Notes: generated by a model from the letters alone, not told the origin. Counted from the stretch's first letter, positions 10,229-19,874 are shown. The stretch: 50,593 bases of DNA from Stentor coeruleus (GCA_001970955.1 MPUH01000492.1:1-50593); one strand, 5' to 3'. Program-made: numbers and translations.

Positions 10229-10905
10229 TATTTATTATATTAGCTTGTGGGAGGATTAAAGGTTAGTTGTGGAAAAATTATATGGAGAGAAGCATTTTTG
10301 TGTGTTGGAAGATTTTAAAGGAAAATGTTGTGTGTTGATTTTAGAGTGTAAGATTGATAAGGGTTGAAATTGTGGGATGTTGTTTAGGAAATATTATACG
10401 TAAGGCTGAGAATTTGATTAGAAAAGGATGATATGCATTTTTTGTGTGTAGAAAGATTTTAGGTTAATAGTTTGATTGGGATATTAATGGTATTAGATGA
10501 TTTTTTAGGTTTGCATTAAGATGTGGCGACTGAGAGTGATGATGCACCATCTTAAAGAAAAGAGGCACCAATCTGCTTATTGTTCAAACTTGCATTTTTA
10601 GTTAAATAATGGAAAAGTTCTAAGATATTGTCCTGGATCCAAATTAAGGTTTTGTCCTATTATCTAGACTAGTTTATGGAGGCTATAATATTGAATATGA
10701 GAACTAGTGATAGAAAATTCATGTAAATATTTATCATAATTAGACTATAATGAATATTATACAGTGTCTACATTTTGAGATACTATATGAGAAAAGTGAG
10801 TGTAATCATATTATATTCATTAGGTTTGAGGAATGATATGAGTTTAAGCAAGATAATTAATTGGATATATATCAAATTAGCATTTCTATTAGATATCACT
10901 AATTA
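10229..10905. other. intergenic region with possible small RNA
   Basis: 677 bp. Bases 10229-10510 are G/T-rich and nearly C-free on the + strand (catalase 5' flank). A GC-richer island at about 10515-10600 holds a CTGA and a GTGATGA motif a few bases apart inside a short inverted repeat. The rest is AT-rich without frames. Confidence 0.4.
10518..10553 (+). ncRNA. weak candidate for a box C/D-like RNA
   Basis: AAGATG (10518-10523) can pair with CATCTT (10548-10553). The loop holds CTGA (10530-10533) followed by GTGATGA (10536-10542), the order and spacing of internal D' and C' boxes of guide RNAs. No convincing outer C and D boxes or closing stem were found, so this is only a candidate. Confidence 0.15.
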
Positions 10906-12939
10906 TTAGTATGGGAAAGCCCTTATTGCTTTTGTTATAAGTGATTCACATACTGAGCATCTTGAATGCGCATGATTCTTAGGTATTTTTTTATTCATCT
11001 CAAGGTTCAAAGCACAAAAGCAAACATTACAGTAAGCTAAATGTCCACAAGGGAAAAACAAAACATTCTTTTTTTCAGTGCAGCAAATTATGCAAAGCTC
11101 TCTTTCTGTCATTTCTACAATGAATTTTTCTTTTTCTTCTTTGATAGCCTCTTCAAGTAAAATTTTGCTTTCTGGGCTTAATTGGCTGATTTTAGTATTC
11201 TCAAGTTTTTCATTAGCCCTAGAAATCTGCTCTTTTAGCATCATTATTTGATTTTCTCTATCCTTGATAACTTTTTGATACTTAATAAGCTCTGATTTTA
11301 TACATTCACTTTCAGCTGTAGATTCTGCAATCCTCTGGTTCAACTTATCAATTTGTACTTTAGAATTACCCCTCAGATTCTGTAAGTCAGATTGATAATT
11401 TAACTGAGCAGTATTTCTTTCTCTATCCAAAAAGTCAATCTGAGTTCTCATTTTTTCTAACTCCCTATCATAATAATTTTTTTGTTCATTACAAATATTA
11501 TAAGCTTCCTCTCTTATTTTGCTTAACTCTCGATCTTTTTCCTTCAATACCATTTCAGCTCTAGACAGATCTTCATTAGATATAGCCTTATATCGTTCAA
11601 AATCAACTTTCATCAGATTATATTCATCAACAATTCGATCTTTTTCCTGACTCATACTTGTATAATCATTAGAAATATAATTTATATGCTTATCTTTCTC
11701 AAATATTTGATTTTGCAAGTTGTCAATAATAGAAGGCTTATTATATAAAAGACTATGTGGTATATAGAAAACCCCAAGTGCTTTATTAAGCATATTTTCA
11801 ATATTCTGTTGTGATTTTTCATCTTTTTTATCTTTAGTTTCTAATACTTTCTTGTTTTCTTCAAATGCTTTTTTATTTTGGGGATTTTCATATTTTTTTT
11901 TATACGCCAATTGTATCGCATCACCAAAACCTGTTTCTTCAGACTTATGCACTATAAAAATAGCAATATTTTGTGCAGAAGCATTCTGAAAAGATACTGC
12001 AATTGAAAAAGGGTTGTTATTAGAAGGGATTAAAAGTTCTGAAAATCTTGTAAATCTTTGTAAACCTAAAGAATTACTATCAGGGTATAATAAACCAATA
12101 AAATATTTTTCATGTGACCTAGTATCTTCCAAAAGTTTTAAACCAGGCCATTCACGTGTATCAGCAAAAGCAATTTGGCTTATCCAAATATCATTTTCAA
12201 CTATATTCTTATTAATATGTTCTTTAAAAGCAAAAAAATTTTTCCCTTGATAATGTATTGAAACTTTATCAGAAATAATAGAATTATTCATATTTTCAGA
12301 ACTTAAATCAGCACTTAAAGACACATCATCAGAAGAGAGTAAACCATGTCTATAATTTAATTGTCCTGACATTGTCATATCCAAAGCTGGAGTAGGAAGA
12401 CTTGTACCTTCAACTTTATTGTTTTTATTTGGACAGCTTTCTAAATGTTTTTCCCATGCTTGTCTATCTAATTTTTCTTCTAATTGTTCAGTTAGTATAG
12501 CATTAGTTTTTGTATTTGATTTTCCATCTGAATTTACTAATGCTGTTTGAACTATTCCATGTAAAGGATTATATATACAGTTTCTATATACAACTGGTTT
12601 AGGTGCTTGCCCAAACTCTGCTAAAACGTATTTTGTCCTACCAGGAAAATCCATACAACGTTCTATATGATATGCGTAAGCCCATGGGTTTATGAATAAA
12701 TGAGATGGATTATGAGGGCATTTACAGATATTGTTGGCAACTTCAGGGAAAAATCGGTCTTTGCATCTGATTAAATGATGCTTGTATTGCTCCATAGAGA
12801 ACCTGTGCTGTGAGTTAAAAGGGCAGACTGTGTAATCGTATCGATCTACTTCGGATTTATTCATAGTTCTTGGGCAATTTATATTGGATTTTTCGAGGGG
12901 GGGCCTGACCTTTTTTTTGTTTAGAATATTATTAAGCAT
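10906..12939 (-). CDS. CHHC zinc-finger, coiled-coil, RING protein
   Basis: 677 residues, ATG at 12939, TAA stop. The N-terminus has CHHC fingers of the U11-48K/GTSF1/TRM13 type: C39-H45-H55-C59 and C74-H80-H91-C95. A third, C121-H127 then H165-C169, is split by an insertion. The middle (about 205-370) is a globular region I do not recognise. About 410-620 is heptad-like coiled coil. The C-terminus is a C3HC4 RING of the IAP/MIB style (CIICC, then PCGHLAYCNVC, then CSVC), ending ITKAIRAFPY. RINGs of this style are E3 ubiquitin ligases; CHHC fingers bind RNA in known proteins. A role as an RNA-directed ubiquitin ligase is inference. The start region lies inside a 40-bp duplicated contig end near the N at 12966, so the first few codons are slightly uncertain. 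Confidence 0.8.
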   Translation of the reverse strand: MLNNILNKKKVRPPLEKSNINCPRTMNKSEVDRYDYTVCPFNSQHRFSMEQYKHHLIRCKDRFFPEVANNICKCPHNPSHLFINPWAYAYHIERCMDFPGRTKYVLAEFGQAPKPVVYRNCIYNPLHGIVQTALVNSDGKSNTKTNAILTEQLEEKLDRQAWEKHLESCPNKNNKVEGTSLPTPALDMTMSGQLNYRHGLLSSDDVSLSADLSSENMNNSIISDKVSIHYQGKNFFAFKEHINKNIVENDIWISQIAFADTREWPGLKLLEDTRSHEKYFIGLLYPDSNSLGLQRFTRFSELLIPSNNNPFSIAVSFQNASAQNIAIFIVHKSEETGFGDAIQLAYKKKYENPQNKKAFEENKKVLETKDKKDEKSQQNIENMLNKALGVFYIPHSLLYNKPSIIDNLQNQIFEKDKHINYISNDYTSMSQEKDRIVDEYNLMKVDFERYKAISNEDLSRAEMVLKEKDRELSKIREEAYNICNEQKNYYDRELEKMRTQIDFLDRERNTAQLNYQSDLQNLRGNSKVQIDKLNQRIAESTAESECIKSELIKYQKVIKDRENQIMMLKEQISRANEKLENTKISQLSPESKILLEEAIKEEKEKFIVEMTERELCIICCTEKKNVLFFPCGHLAYCNVCFCALNLEMNKKIPKNHAHSRCSVCESLITKAIRAFPY

Positions 12940-13051
12940 TTTACATAAAAATTCATATACAAATANGGGGTTTTTTTATAGAAAATTAAAATGTGTGTTA
13001 TTTGGTAGATGATATTATTAAGCATTTTACATAAAAATTCATATACAAATA
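12926..13051. repeat. single-N join flanked by 40-bp direct repeat
   Basis: 12926-12965 and 13012-13051 are the same 40 bases, on either side of the N at 12966 and 46 bases of poorly matching sequence. This looks like two overlapping contig ends left unmerged rather than a biological repeat. Confidence 0.75.
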
Positions 13052-13068
13052 TAGCTCATCACAAATAC

Positions 13069-14595
13069 TTATCCTAAATTAAATGTGTCTTCTTTGAATT
13101 TTCTAACACTAAAAGTATATCTATTTATCATAATAACCGCAAAATTCTCAGGATTATTATTCTCAAAAAGCTGAATAACTCTAGAATGTACCTTACTATT
13201 TAACTCTTCATACGTTTTCATTAAAAAAAAAGTTCCATTGGTTGATTTCTCATCATATAAAAACCAATTATTCTCATTGTCATATCTAAATTCGCAATGC
13301 CTATGACTTATTCCAGTTTCTCTAGGGATAAATATATCAGGTGATTGATCTTCAATTCCAAAACCAAATGAAAAGAAGTTTTTAATCTGATCACTATTTT
13401 TAACTTTAGTTGAAATTTTAAAATTTATATCTTTATAGAGTCCTTCAAGGCAACTAAAATATATTGTTGAGTGCATTCTCGTGTCTTCTATTTCATATTC
13501 ATTAATTTGATCAGATGCATTATAATGATTAGTTATTTTCTCATATTCGATTTTGTCGATTCTGAAAAGCATTGATTTTGAAAGATTCATTAGTGCACCT
13601 TCTTTGAACGCAATATTCTTACCATATTCTATTTTAATTCCACAATACGACCGCTCTGAGCAATCGATTAAATACAAATTATTATTCACATTGTACATTA
13701 TCATGCTTACCTGATCAACAAAACTCTTATCTTCTGGAAATACAAAATCACTATCAGGATGTCTTCCAAACAAAACCATTCCATCATCTCTAAAGTTTTC
13801 TTGATCATACATTCCCATAGGTTCAATAATATATTCCTTATTAAGTTTAATTGTTTGTACACCTTGATAATCTTTTCTCACAGTAGTTGGAATAATAATC
13901 ATTCTTTTATCCGTCCTTTCTAAATCTAAATTTTCTAAAAACTCGCTATAGATTTTATTAACTTTAACATAAAATCTATAATTTTTTATACTCCCAAAAA
14001 ACTTTGAAAAAAAAATCTCAAGACTTTCTTTAAAGCTATTCAGTTTAACCTTGCAAAATTTATCTGGATTCCATGCTCCACAAAGATACTTTTTTGCTAT
14101 AGATTTTGTAAATTTGTTAATTGGAAAGTTGAAAGCTATGAAAACTTTAGTAATATAAGTAAAAAAGTCAAATAAAGTTACTTCAGTGGTTTTTGGTAAA
14201 GAATTAACTATTATGGCATGAACATAAATTGTTAAGAATTTTGGTAGTATTTGGTCTAATGATTGTTGTAATGATTCTTTACGAGCAGCACGAAGATATT
14301 TCACAAAATGATTTGAAGGGATTATAAGTTTTGTGAGTATTAGGCTTAAGATTTCATCTTCGGTGCTTGTGATTCGTTTTATTAGTTGACCTTTTTTCGA
14401 AGTGTTAAAGGTGTTGAAAAGCTTTTCATATATTTCAACAAGTTTACCAAGCTTTGTATTGTCAGTGTTTAAGTCTTGAATTCTAAGGATTTGAGAGGAT
14501 AAGCTTCGGATTCTTTTGTTTATGTCTTCGCCAAAGCGATTTCTATTATACTCTTCCTTGAGTCTTGCCCTTAGATTTGAAAATTCGCAAGTCAT
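13069..14595 (-). CDS. protein with two forkhead-associated (FHA) domains
   Basis: 508 residues. The start is the ATG at 14595 (MTCEFSNLRARLKEEY); four codons further upstream are open but without ATG. The N-terminal 230 residues are helical and unrecognised. The first FHA-like unit (about 270-345) has FGRHPDSDFVF and a following strand set; its Ser/Arg signature is partly degenerate (DQVSMIMYN). The second (about 405-500) is canonical: IFIPRETGISHRHCEF, then W-FLYDEKSTNGTFFL, with the GISHRH motif at about 428-433 and NGT at about 453-455. FHA domains bind phosphothreonine peptides, so this is likely a phospho-dependent adaptor in signalling. No kinase or other catalytic domain is present. 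TAA stop, no intron seen. Confidence 0.8.
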   Translation of the reverse strand: MTCEFSNLRARLKEEYNRNRFGEDINKRIRSLSSQILRIQDLNTDNTKLGKLVEIYEKLFNTFNTSKKGQLIKRITSTEDEILSLILTKLIIPSNHFVKYLRAARKESLQQSLDQILPKFLTIYVHAIIVNSLPKTTEVTLFDFFTYITKVFIAFNFPINKFTKSIAKKYLCGAWNPDKFCKVKLNSFKESLEIFFSKFFGSIKNYRFYVKVNKIYSEFLENLDLERTDKRMIIIPTTVRKDYQGVQTIKLNKEYIIEPMGMYDQENFRDDGMVLFGRHPDSDFVFPEDKSFVDQVSMIMYNVNNNLYLIDCSERSYCGIKIEYGKNIAFKEGALMNLSKSMLFRIDKIEYEKITNHYNASDQINEYEIEDTRMHSTIYFSCLEGLYKDINFKISTKVKNSDQIKNFFSFGFGIEDQSPDIFIPRETGISHRHCEFRYDNENNWFLYDEKSTNGTFFLMKTYEELNSKVHSRVIQLFENNNPENFAVIMINRYTFSVRKFKEDTFNLG

Positions 14596-15235
14596 TATTA
14601 TAGCCAAATAAATGGCAAGAAATTAGTTGTAAAGGATAAATCTATATTTTTATAATGTGCATAACGTACTAAAATTTGCATTATGAAAAATTCAGTTATA
14701 ATCGTCCCACCCTTTAAATAAACAATTTACTTTCAATTTAGAAAAAATACCCAATAAAATCAAACTGTTATTCAAAAGTATTAAAAATTTATAAAATATG
14801 CTATATTTAGTAATAACAATTTTCTTTTGGCAAATTCTCTTTTTTTCTCGCTAATTCTATATTAGAATACTTAATAAAATTCATTTTTTGCATCATCTCA
14901 TAAATAAATTCCTTCCTTCAACGAANAATTCATTTTTTGCATCATCTCATAAATAAATTCCTTCCTTCAACGAAATTAACGAAACAAATATTCTTATAAA
15001 AAAACTAAATTAAAGGTTTCAGTTCTTCTATAATAATCAAACCCACAGATTTAAAATACATTTAATTCCAATATTATTTTACACCCATCATATAATTTTC
15101 CCCAAACTTAATATCAGACCTTAATCAAACAAGCACTTCTTTCTAATCATAAATCATAATTTATCTGGGAAACTTCATTCAAAAATTAAGCAAAACTACT
15201 GATAGTTTTTATCTTACATATTTTATAAAAAAGCA
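14596..15235. promoter_or_regulatory. divergent region between FHA and C2 genes
   Basis: 640 bp with promoters facing both ways; the true length is shorter because 14926 is a single-N join. The half next to the C2 gene is C/A-rich and G-poor in that gene's sense. No promoter motif is recognisable by eye. Confidence 0.4.
14878..14974. repeat. single-N join flanked by 48-bp direct repeat
   Basis: 14878-14925 and 14927-14974 are identical 48-mers with only the N (14926) between them. This is best explained as an unmerged contig overlap. Confidence 0.85.
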
Positions 15236-16249
15236 ATGCAAGGAAAGTCGAATTCTCGTCAAAGAGCCATATCCGATTACGAATTTGAAAACAAAAAGAA
15301 AAGAGTACAATTTACATTAAAGCTAATTGAAGGACACTTACATATCAATGTTGCTCGCATAGGATCTATGTACCCATATGCAAAAGTTATCTTTGCTAAT
15401 GAGGTATGGAAATCCGAACCCTCACAAATCGGAGGTACAAAGCCTAAATGGAACCAATTCTATTCTTTTTCATCATCTAATCAAGAAACCTTACAAATCA
15501 TAATATACGACAAGTCTATTATTTTTGGAGAGTGTGAGGTAGGTCGTTGTACAATCCACTTGAATGATGTTAAGCAAAATCACTTAACTGAATGGTGGGA
15601 CATAATGAGTCCAAATAAAGAATTGGCAGGAGCAATTTTATTAGCTTTTGAGTTTCCCCAAAGTGCATCAGTCCCAATGCACACTTCTAACAATTCTTGG
15701 GATCTAAAAATGCATCACCATGTTGAATCTTCACCTATAGTAACTCGTGTTCGAGGTATGCATCAAACACAAATATCTCATAGGACGCCAGATATAAAAA
15801 AACTACATTGTAATACTGAGCCTGATGAACTTTGTAATCTAGAACAGTTAAGAAATGAACTTATTGAAGAAAGTGAGAGAATAAAAAATCAAGAAAACCG
15901 AGTTATAAGATTTTTAAATAAACTTCATGAAGACCATGCTCAGGTTAAAAATGAAAAAAATGAACTAAATAAGTATAAAGAGATATTTAGAATGAAAGAA
16001 GAAATGATATTAAAAGAAAAATCTAGTATTGAAAGTGAAAAAATCGAACTTGAAAGACATAGAGAAGAAATTGCTAAACTTAAAGAAACATTGAATACTG
16101 AGTATTTGAAACTAAAGGAAGAAAAAATTAAAATCAAAGCACAGAAAGTGCTTCAGGCTAGAGTAAAAAAACGAGTATCAGATATGGAGGTATATATTTT
16201 TAATGATATGAAGAAGATACAAAATAATATTAATAAACCTTGCTTTTGA
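15236..16249 (+). CDS. C2-domain and coiled-coil protein
   Basis: 337 residues, ATG at 15236, TGA stop. Residues about 24-140 fit a C2 beta-sandwich: FTLKLIEGHLHINVARIG, then PYAKVIF, GGTKPKWNQFYSF, LQIIIYDKS and a final strand with ECEVGRCTIHLNDV. Several of the Asp residues that bind calcium in classical C2 domains are not evident, so membrane or protein binding may not depend on calcium. About 200-325 is a long charged coiled coil (ELIEESERIKNQENR onward) with Lys/Glu heptads. The layout suggests a membrane- or cortex-associated scaffold. It ends in TGA, one of two genes here apparently doing so; readthrough as Trp would add only four more residues (CLDK) before a TAA. Confidence 0.7.
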   Translation: MQGKSNSRQRAISDYEFENKKKRVQFTLKLIEGHLHINVARIGSMYPYAKVIFANEVWKSEPSQIGGTKPKWNQFYSFSSSNQETLQIIIYDKSIIFGECEVGRCTIHLNDVKQNHLTEWWDIMSPNKELAGAILLAFEFPQSASVPMHTSNNSWDLKMHHHVESSPIVTRVRGMHQTQISHRTPDIKKLHCNTEPDELCNLEQLRNELIEESERIKNQENRVIRFLNKLHEDHAQVKNEKNELNKYKEIFRMKEEMILKEKSSIESEKIELERHREEIAKLKETLNTEYLKLKEEKIKIKAQKVLQARVKKRVSDMEVYIFNDMKKIQNNINKPCF

Positions 16250-16665
16250 TGTTTAGATAAGTAATTGTTTATTATGGATGATGTTTATAATTATATGATT
16301 TATGGTTTATTATATATTTAAGTGGAACTAGGTTGATTAGTACTATAAAATTTATAATTATGTGTATTTTAAAGTTTTTTTTTATTGAAAATTTAGTTAG
16401 TGAAGCTACTTTTGAATATTCTCTGAAACTCTTTTTAAGCGTTTTTATATGGATTCTATTTAAAAATAATAATTTGATATAAAGTATCAACTAATTAGCT
16501 TTAACTTCATAATAAATGAGTTATTATAAAATAAATGGTTAGCAGATCACTATGATCAAGAATACAGAAAAAAAAACTCAGCTCTCATTCAAGGTTGTCA
16601 CTAATTATAACTAAAGCAAAAATTGCTTATTAAAACAACATAAAAAAGTATTTTAATCATTGAAG
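16250..16665. other. intergenic region
   Basis: 416 bp. The part after the C2 gene is G/T-rich in that gene's sense. A 72-residue minus-strand frame (16272-16490) is low-complexity hydrophobic/Lys sequence and is not supported. Confidence 0.5.
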
Positions 16666-16797
16666 ATGCTAAATTTTATAGAAAATCCTCATAAAGATAC
16701 GGAAGAAAGTTTTTGTAAAATAGTATTAAAGGCAGCAGAGTTTTATGGAAATGATGGGACATCATAAGAAAATGATACTAATGAAAAAAAAAATTCT

Positions 16798-17151
16798 ATG
16801 TTGAATATTTCTCATTATGACATGTTAAGAGAAAGTGCTATTAAAGGTCCTAGACATTTGAAATCATGTTCGAGCATATCCTTGCTACCAAAAATAAAGT
16901 TACAGCCAGTTACTGTAATGGCTAAAATTGACAATATACATAAATTTTCAAAAGTAGAACACAAAAAAATTGGCAAATTAGATAAAATTCTTCAGGCATA
17001 TGATAATTTGTTTAGAGAAAATCAGGAACTTAGAAATACAGAAAAGGAATTAATTTCAAATCGATTTCTTGAATTTAACAACCACAGAAAAAGGAAATAT
17101 AAATTTTCAATAAAGAGATTTATAAGACTAAATGCACAGGCTTTAGATTAA
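16798..17151 (+). CDS. unrecognised small basic protein (117 aa)
   Basis: ATG at 16798, TAA stop. A basic protein with one helical/coiled segment (DKILQAYDNLFRENQELRNT, about 61-80) and a Lys/Arg-rich C-terminus (NNHRKRKYKFSIKRFIRL). No family is recognised. The same frame is open upstream to an ATG at 16666, giving 33 coding-looking codons and then a TAA at 16765-16767. No 15-nt or in-frame 16-nt GT-AG intron removes that stop. Either translation starts at 16798, or the gene is interrupted. The next gene starts only 7 nt after this stop. Confidence 0.5.
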   Translation: MLNISHYDMLRESAIKGPRHLKSCSSISLLPKIKLQPVTVMAKIDNIHKFSKVEHKKIGKLDKILQAYDNLFRENQELRNTEKELISNRFLEFNNHRKRKYKFSIKRFIRLNAQALD

Positions 17152-17158
17152 TTTAAAT

Positions 17159-18400
17159 ATGTTGAGTAGATATAGTAGTGAGTTTCTTCAAACATTCAGT
17201 GATTCCTTTAAACCTCAAGATTTCACAAACACGACTGAAATTATGAGCTCAATTGAGAAGAGTGAGTCACTAAAATTTGATAAAATTCCACAAATAATAC
17301 TCCAAGGAAAAAATCCTACCTCAGATTTACAACAGGAAAAACAACTTTCTGAAGACCCTTTCGACAATTATCTTCAATCATTTGAACAGAGCATTCCTAA
17401 GCCTAAGTTTATTTTAAAATTCCTCACAAAAATTGCTAAATCCAATCAGGGGTTTTATATAAAGAGTGCGGGTAAAATTAAACATACCTTGATTTTCTTA
17501 CTCAGACAGTGTATTTTATCAAGCAAAATCACAGAAGTTCAAGAAATCCTAACAAAATCTTTGCAAACACTTGAAAATAAATCATTTTTCCTTTTAGAAC
17601 TACTGATTAGTATCTTCCATCATATCCTCACTTTGCATCAAAATGTAAAAATTGAACTCTTAGGTCCATTCATGGATTTATTTTTAAAATCCAAATGCAC
17701 TCAGTTACAGAATTTAATTTTCACCAATATTTTCTTAAAACTTCCTGATATCCCTGACATCCTTTTACTAGATTTCTTTAAAAATACAATTTCTTCCTTG
17801 TAAATTTTACACAGATCCGAAAGTTCTTTAAAGTCTAAAGAGCAACTTGAAAGCATCTGCGAAATGATGACAATTAAATTGGATTCTAAAGAAAAACTAA
17901 AAGAAGATTACCAAAATTATAATTTTGGCACTGAAAAAATGATAAAAGATCTTAAATGCTTTTCACTTAAAGGTGGAGCTAAGAAGAAAAATAATAAAAA
18001 TATAAAAGAGTTACCTAAAACTAAAGGTCAAAGAGTAGTGAAATCTCCAAGTAAACGAAGGAAAATTGATGAGTCTGAAGAAGTTAAAGAAAAAGGATTT
18101 AGTCAGGAAATATTGAAAAAATTGTCTAGTCCGAGAAAAAGGTCGGCTAGTGCTGGGGATAAAAAGATAATAAAAGAAGTGAAAACAAATATAAAAGAAA
18201 AAGCTCAGGTTAAAGGTAGATCAAAAAGCTTAGATAAAAAGAAAAATGTCAAGTTTGACTTGGATTCTATATCTGTGAAACTTTTTGATAAAAGGACGAT
18301 AGTTAGTAAAACTTCAACCGTAGCTGTTTCCAAACCTGGAAAAGGTATCTTAAAAACAAAAACCATTCAGAAAGGTAAAACTACTCCTAATAAGCGATAA
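17159..18400 (+). CDS. unrecognised helical protein with basic nuclear-type tail
   Basis: Two exons (17159-17799, 17815-18400) join across a 15-nt intron into 408 residues, TAA stop. Residues about 80-260 are helical and hydrophobic, like a HEAT/ARM-type repeat (FILKFLTKIAK, TLIFLLRQCIL, FFLLELLISIFHHILTL). The C-terminal 130 residues are very Lys-rich and low in complexity with SPSKRRK- and SPRKRSAS-type motifs. These look like nuclear localisation signals and proline-directed phosphosites. I cannot name the family; a nuclear or nucleolar helical-repeat protein is a reasonable guess. It starts 7 nt behind the previous stop. Confidence 0.65.
17800..17814 (+). other. 15-nt intron in 17159-18400 gene
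   Basis: GTAAATTTTACACAG, phase 2, the only one of the nine ending CAG. It contains the in-frame TAA that would end exon 1; removal joins ISSL to SESSLKSKEQLES and the Lys-rich part. Confidence 0.85.
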
Positions 18401-18647
18401 AAATCAAAGTTAGTTAGTAATTCATCATATCCTATATTTCTTACATAAAATTTCCCTATAAACAATCCAATTTTATATTTGTCCCTATCGTTTTTATTTT
18501 ATTAAAACCCCAAAAAAGGGGTAAAATTTTCTTACAAAACAATCCTCAACACTTGATTTTCCCCAATCAAAAACCTCATCCATCCTTCTAACAGCTAATT
18601 CATGAAACGTTAATTTTTATGATTAGATTACCTCCCCCACATAAATT
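18401..18647. other. convergent spacer with ACCCC/GGGGT hairpin
   Basis: 247 bp between two 3' ends. 18507-18522 is ACCCC-AAAAAA-GGGGT, a perfect 5-bp stem with a six-A loop. It could mark transcript ends or be chance. The region is otherwise C/A-rich on the + strand. Confidence 0.4.
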
Positions 18648-19874
18648 TCATTTATAACTACTACTCAACTCGCTATTCATCAAAAACTCATTCATATAAT
18701 CTTCATAAAACGTCCTCAAATGGAAAGTTTCATAGTTCACCTCTCTAATATCTTCAATATCCACAAGTGACTGCAGGTAATCAATTAAATTAAGTAACTC
18801 TCTATCTTCTCTATCATCATGCCAAGAAATAATAGGAATCCCATTATCAATCTGATACCCAAAAGAATACGCTGCATTATCAACAATTACCACATCACTC
18901 AATTTCCTATTCCCAAATATCCTTAAATCCTTAATATAAATCCCATTCATATTCACACAATTATCCCTAAAAAACCTTTGATGTATCAATTCTCCTGTTG
19001 GATCCAAGTAATCTAAAACAACATTAGCATAACATTGATGAGAAGCTGTAAATATAAATACTTCAAAATACTTATTCACTTCTCTTAAACATTCTAAAGC
19101 ATATGGACGAATATTTATCCCAGCATTTATCACTTCACCATTAGGAAAAGTTACAGGAAGCAGCACATCAGGTTGCATTTCCTCAATATTTTCACAACAA
19201 TGGACTAAAGTTTCATCTAAATCAAAAACAACTGTTTTTTTGTTTTCATAACCTGGACGACGAGGAATGTTTATTCTTTTTTCTTTTAGTTGTTCGATAT
19301 CAACTGGGGGAAGTGAACGGACGATTTTAAGTCCTTGGAAAGTTTGGAATAGATGCTCATTGTAAGTATCTTCGTGTTTTTGTTTGGCTGAAGGTGTTGG
19401 AGTTTGTGTGACTAGGACTTGGAGGTTTGGTGAAGATCCTGTTTCAGGCTTGAGCAATTTTTGTGAGTTTGTTGTGGTTTTTGGTCTTTTTATAAGTTTT
19501 GGCTTTACTTTTTTCTGTAAAGGAGTTTTTGGTTTGGTATTTGTTGAGTATCTAATTGGCTTTGGGCTACCTAGTTTGGATTGACTTCTTACTTGAGTTT
19601 TCGGGGTATCTGGGGGGAAAACAAAAACTTTACCTTTTGGACTTGGCGAGTAAGCTTTTTTGGTCAAATCTGCTGAGGGCTGCTGCTTCCCACGGGGTAC
19701 AGACTTGCCCACAGTTAAAAAATGCCTATGTTTTGGAGAGTTCTTGTTGAAATCAACAGACTCAGATGGCTCTCCTTCAGGAATATCTATTGTAAGTTTC
19801 TTTGACTTTACGATCAACTTTTTTTTCGGAATCTTTGGCGATGAAGGGGTTTTTTTTGCTTTTAGTGGGTTCAT
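18648..19874 (-). CDS. SCP/FCP1-family (CTD small phosphatase-like) phosphatase
   Basis: 408 residues, ATG at 19874, TGA stop. The C-terminal 200 residues are an FCP1-homology (NIF) domain of the HAD superfamily. The catalytic motif VVFDLDETLVHC has Asp nucleophile D218 and acid/base D220. IFTASHQCYANVVLDYLD and the later DVVIVDNAAYSFGYQIDNGI with the acidic DDREDREL complete the magnesium site. Relatives dephosphorylate Ser on the Pol II C-terminal domain, SMADs or other proteins. The N-terminal 170 residues are basic and disordered, rich in Ser-Pro and Thr-Pro sites. They could be phosphorylated and may carry a nuclear signal. No intron is seen. Confidence 0.9.
   Translation of the reverse strand: MNPLKAKKTPSSPKIPKKKLIVKSKKLTIDIPEGEPSESVDFNKNSPKHRHFLTVGKSVPRGKQQPSADLTKKAYSPSPKGKVFVFPPDTPKTQVRSQSKLGSPKPIRYSTNTKPKTPLQKKVKPKLIKRPKTTTNSQKLLKPETGSSPNLQVLVTQTPTPSAKQKHEDTYNEHLFQTFQGLKIVRSLPPVDIEQLKEKRINIPRRPGYENKKTVVFDLDETLVHCCENIEEMQPDVLLPVTFPNGEVINAGINIRPYALECLREVNKYFEVFIFTASHQCYANVVLDYLDPTGELIHQRFFRDNCVNMNGIYIKDLRIFGNRKLSDVVIVDNAAYSFGYQIDNGIPIISWHDDREDRELLNLIDYLQSLVDIEDIREVNYETFHLRTFYEDYMNEFLMNSELSSSYK

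Noticed and set aside
12926..13051. Direct repeat as a transposon or attachment site
   Set aside because: It flanks a single N, as do the other three repeat pairs; assembly overlap explains it better.
14596..14607. Four extra codons before the FHA protein
   Set aside because: Begins with TTG; the ATG at 14595 is sufficient.
16272..16490. 72-codon minus-strand frame
   Set aside because: Hydrophobic/Lys low-complexity sequence typical of AT-rich spacer.
16680..16790. 16-nt GT-AG segment (GTATTAAAGGCAGCAG) as an intron before the 16798 gene
   Set aside because: Removing it shifts to a frame that stops before joining the gene.
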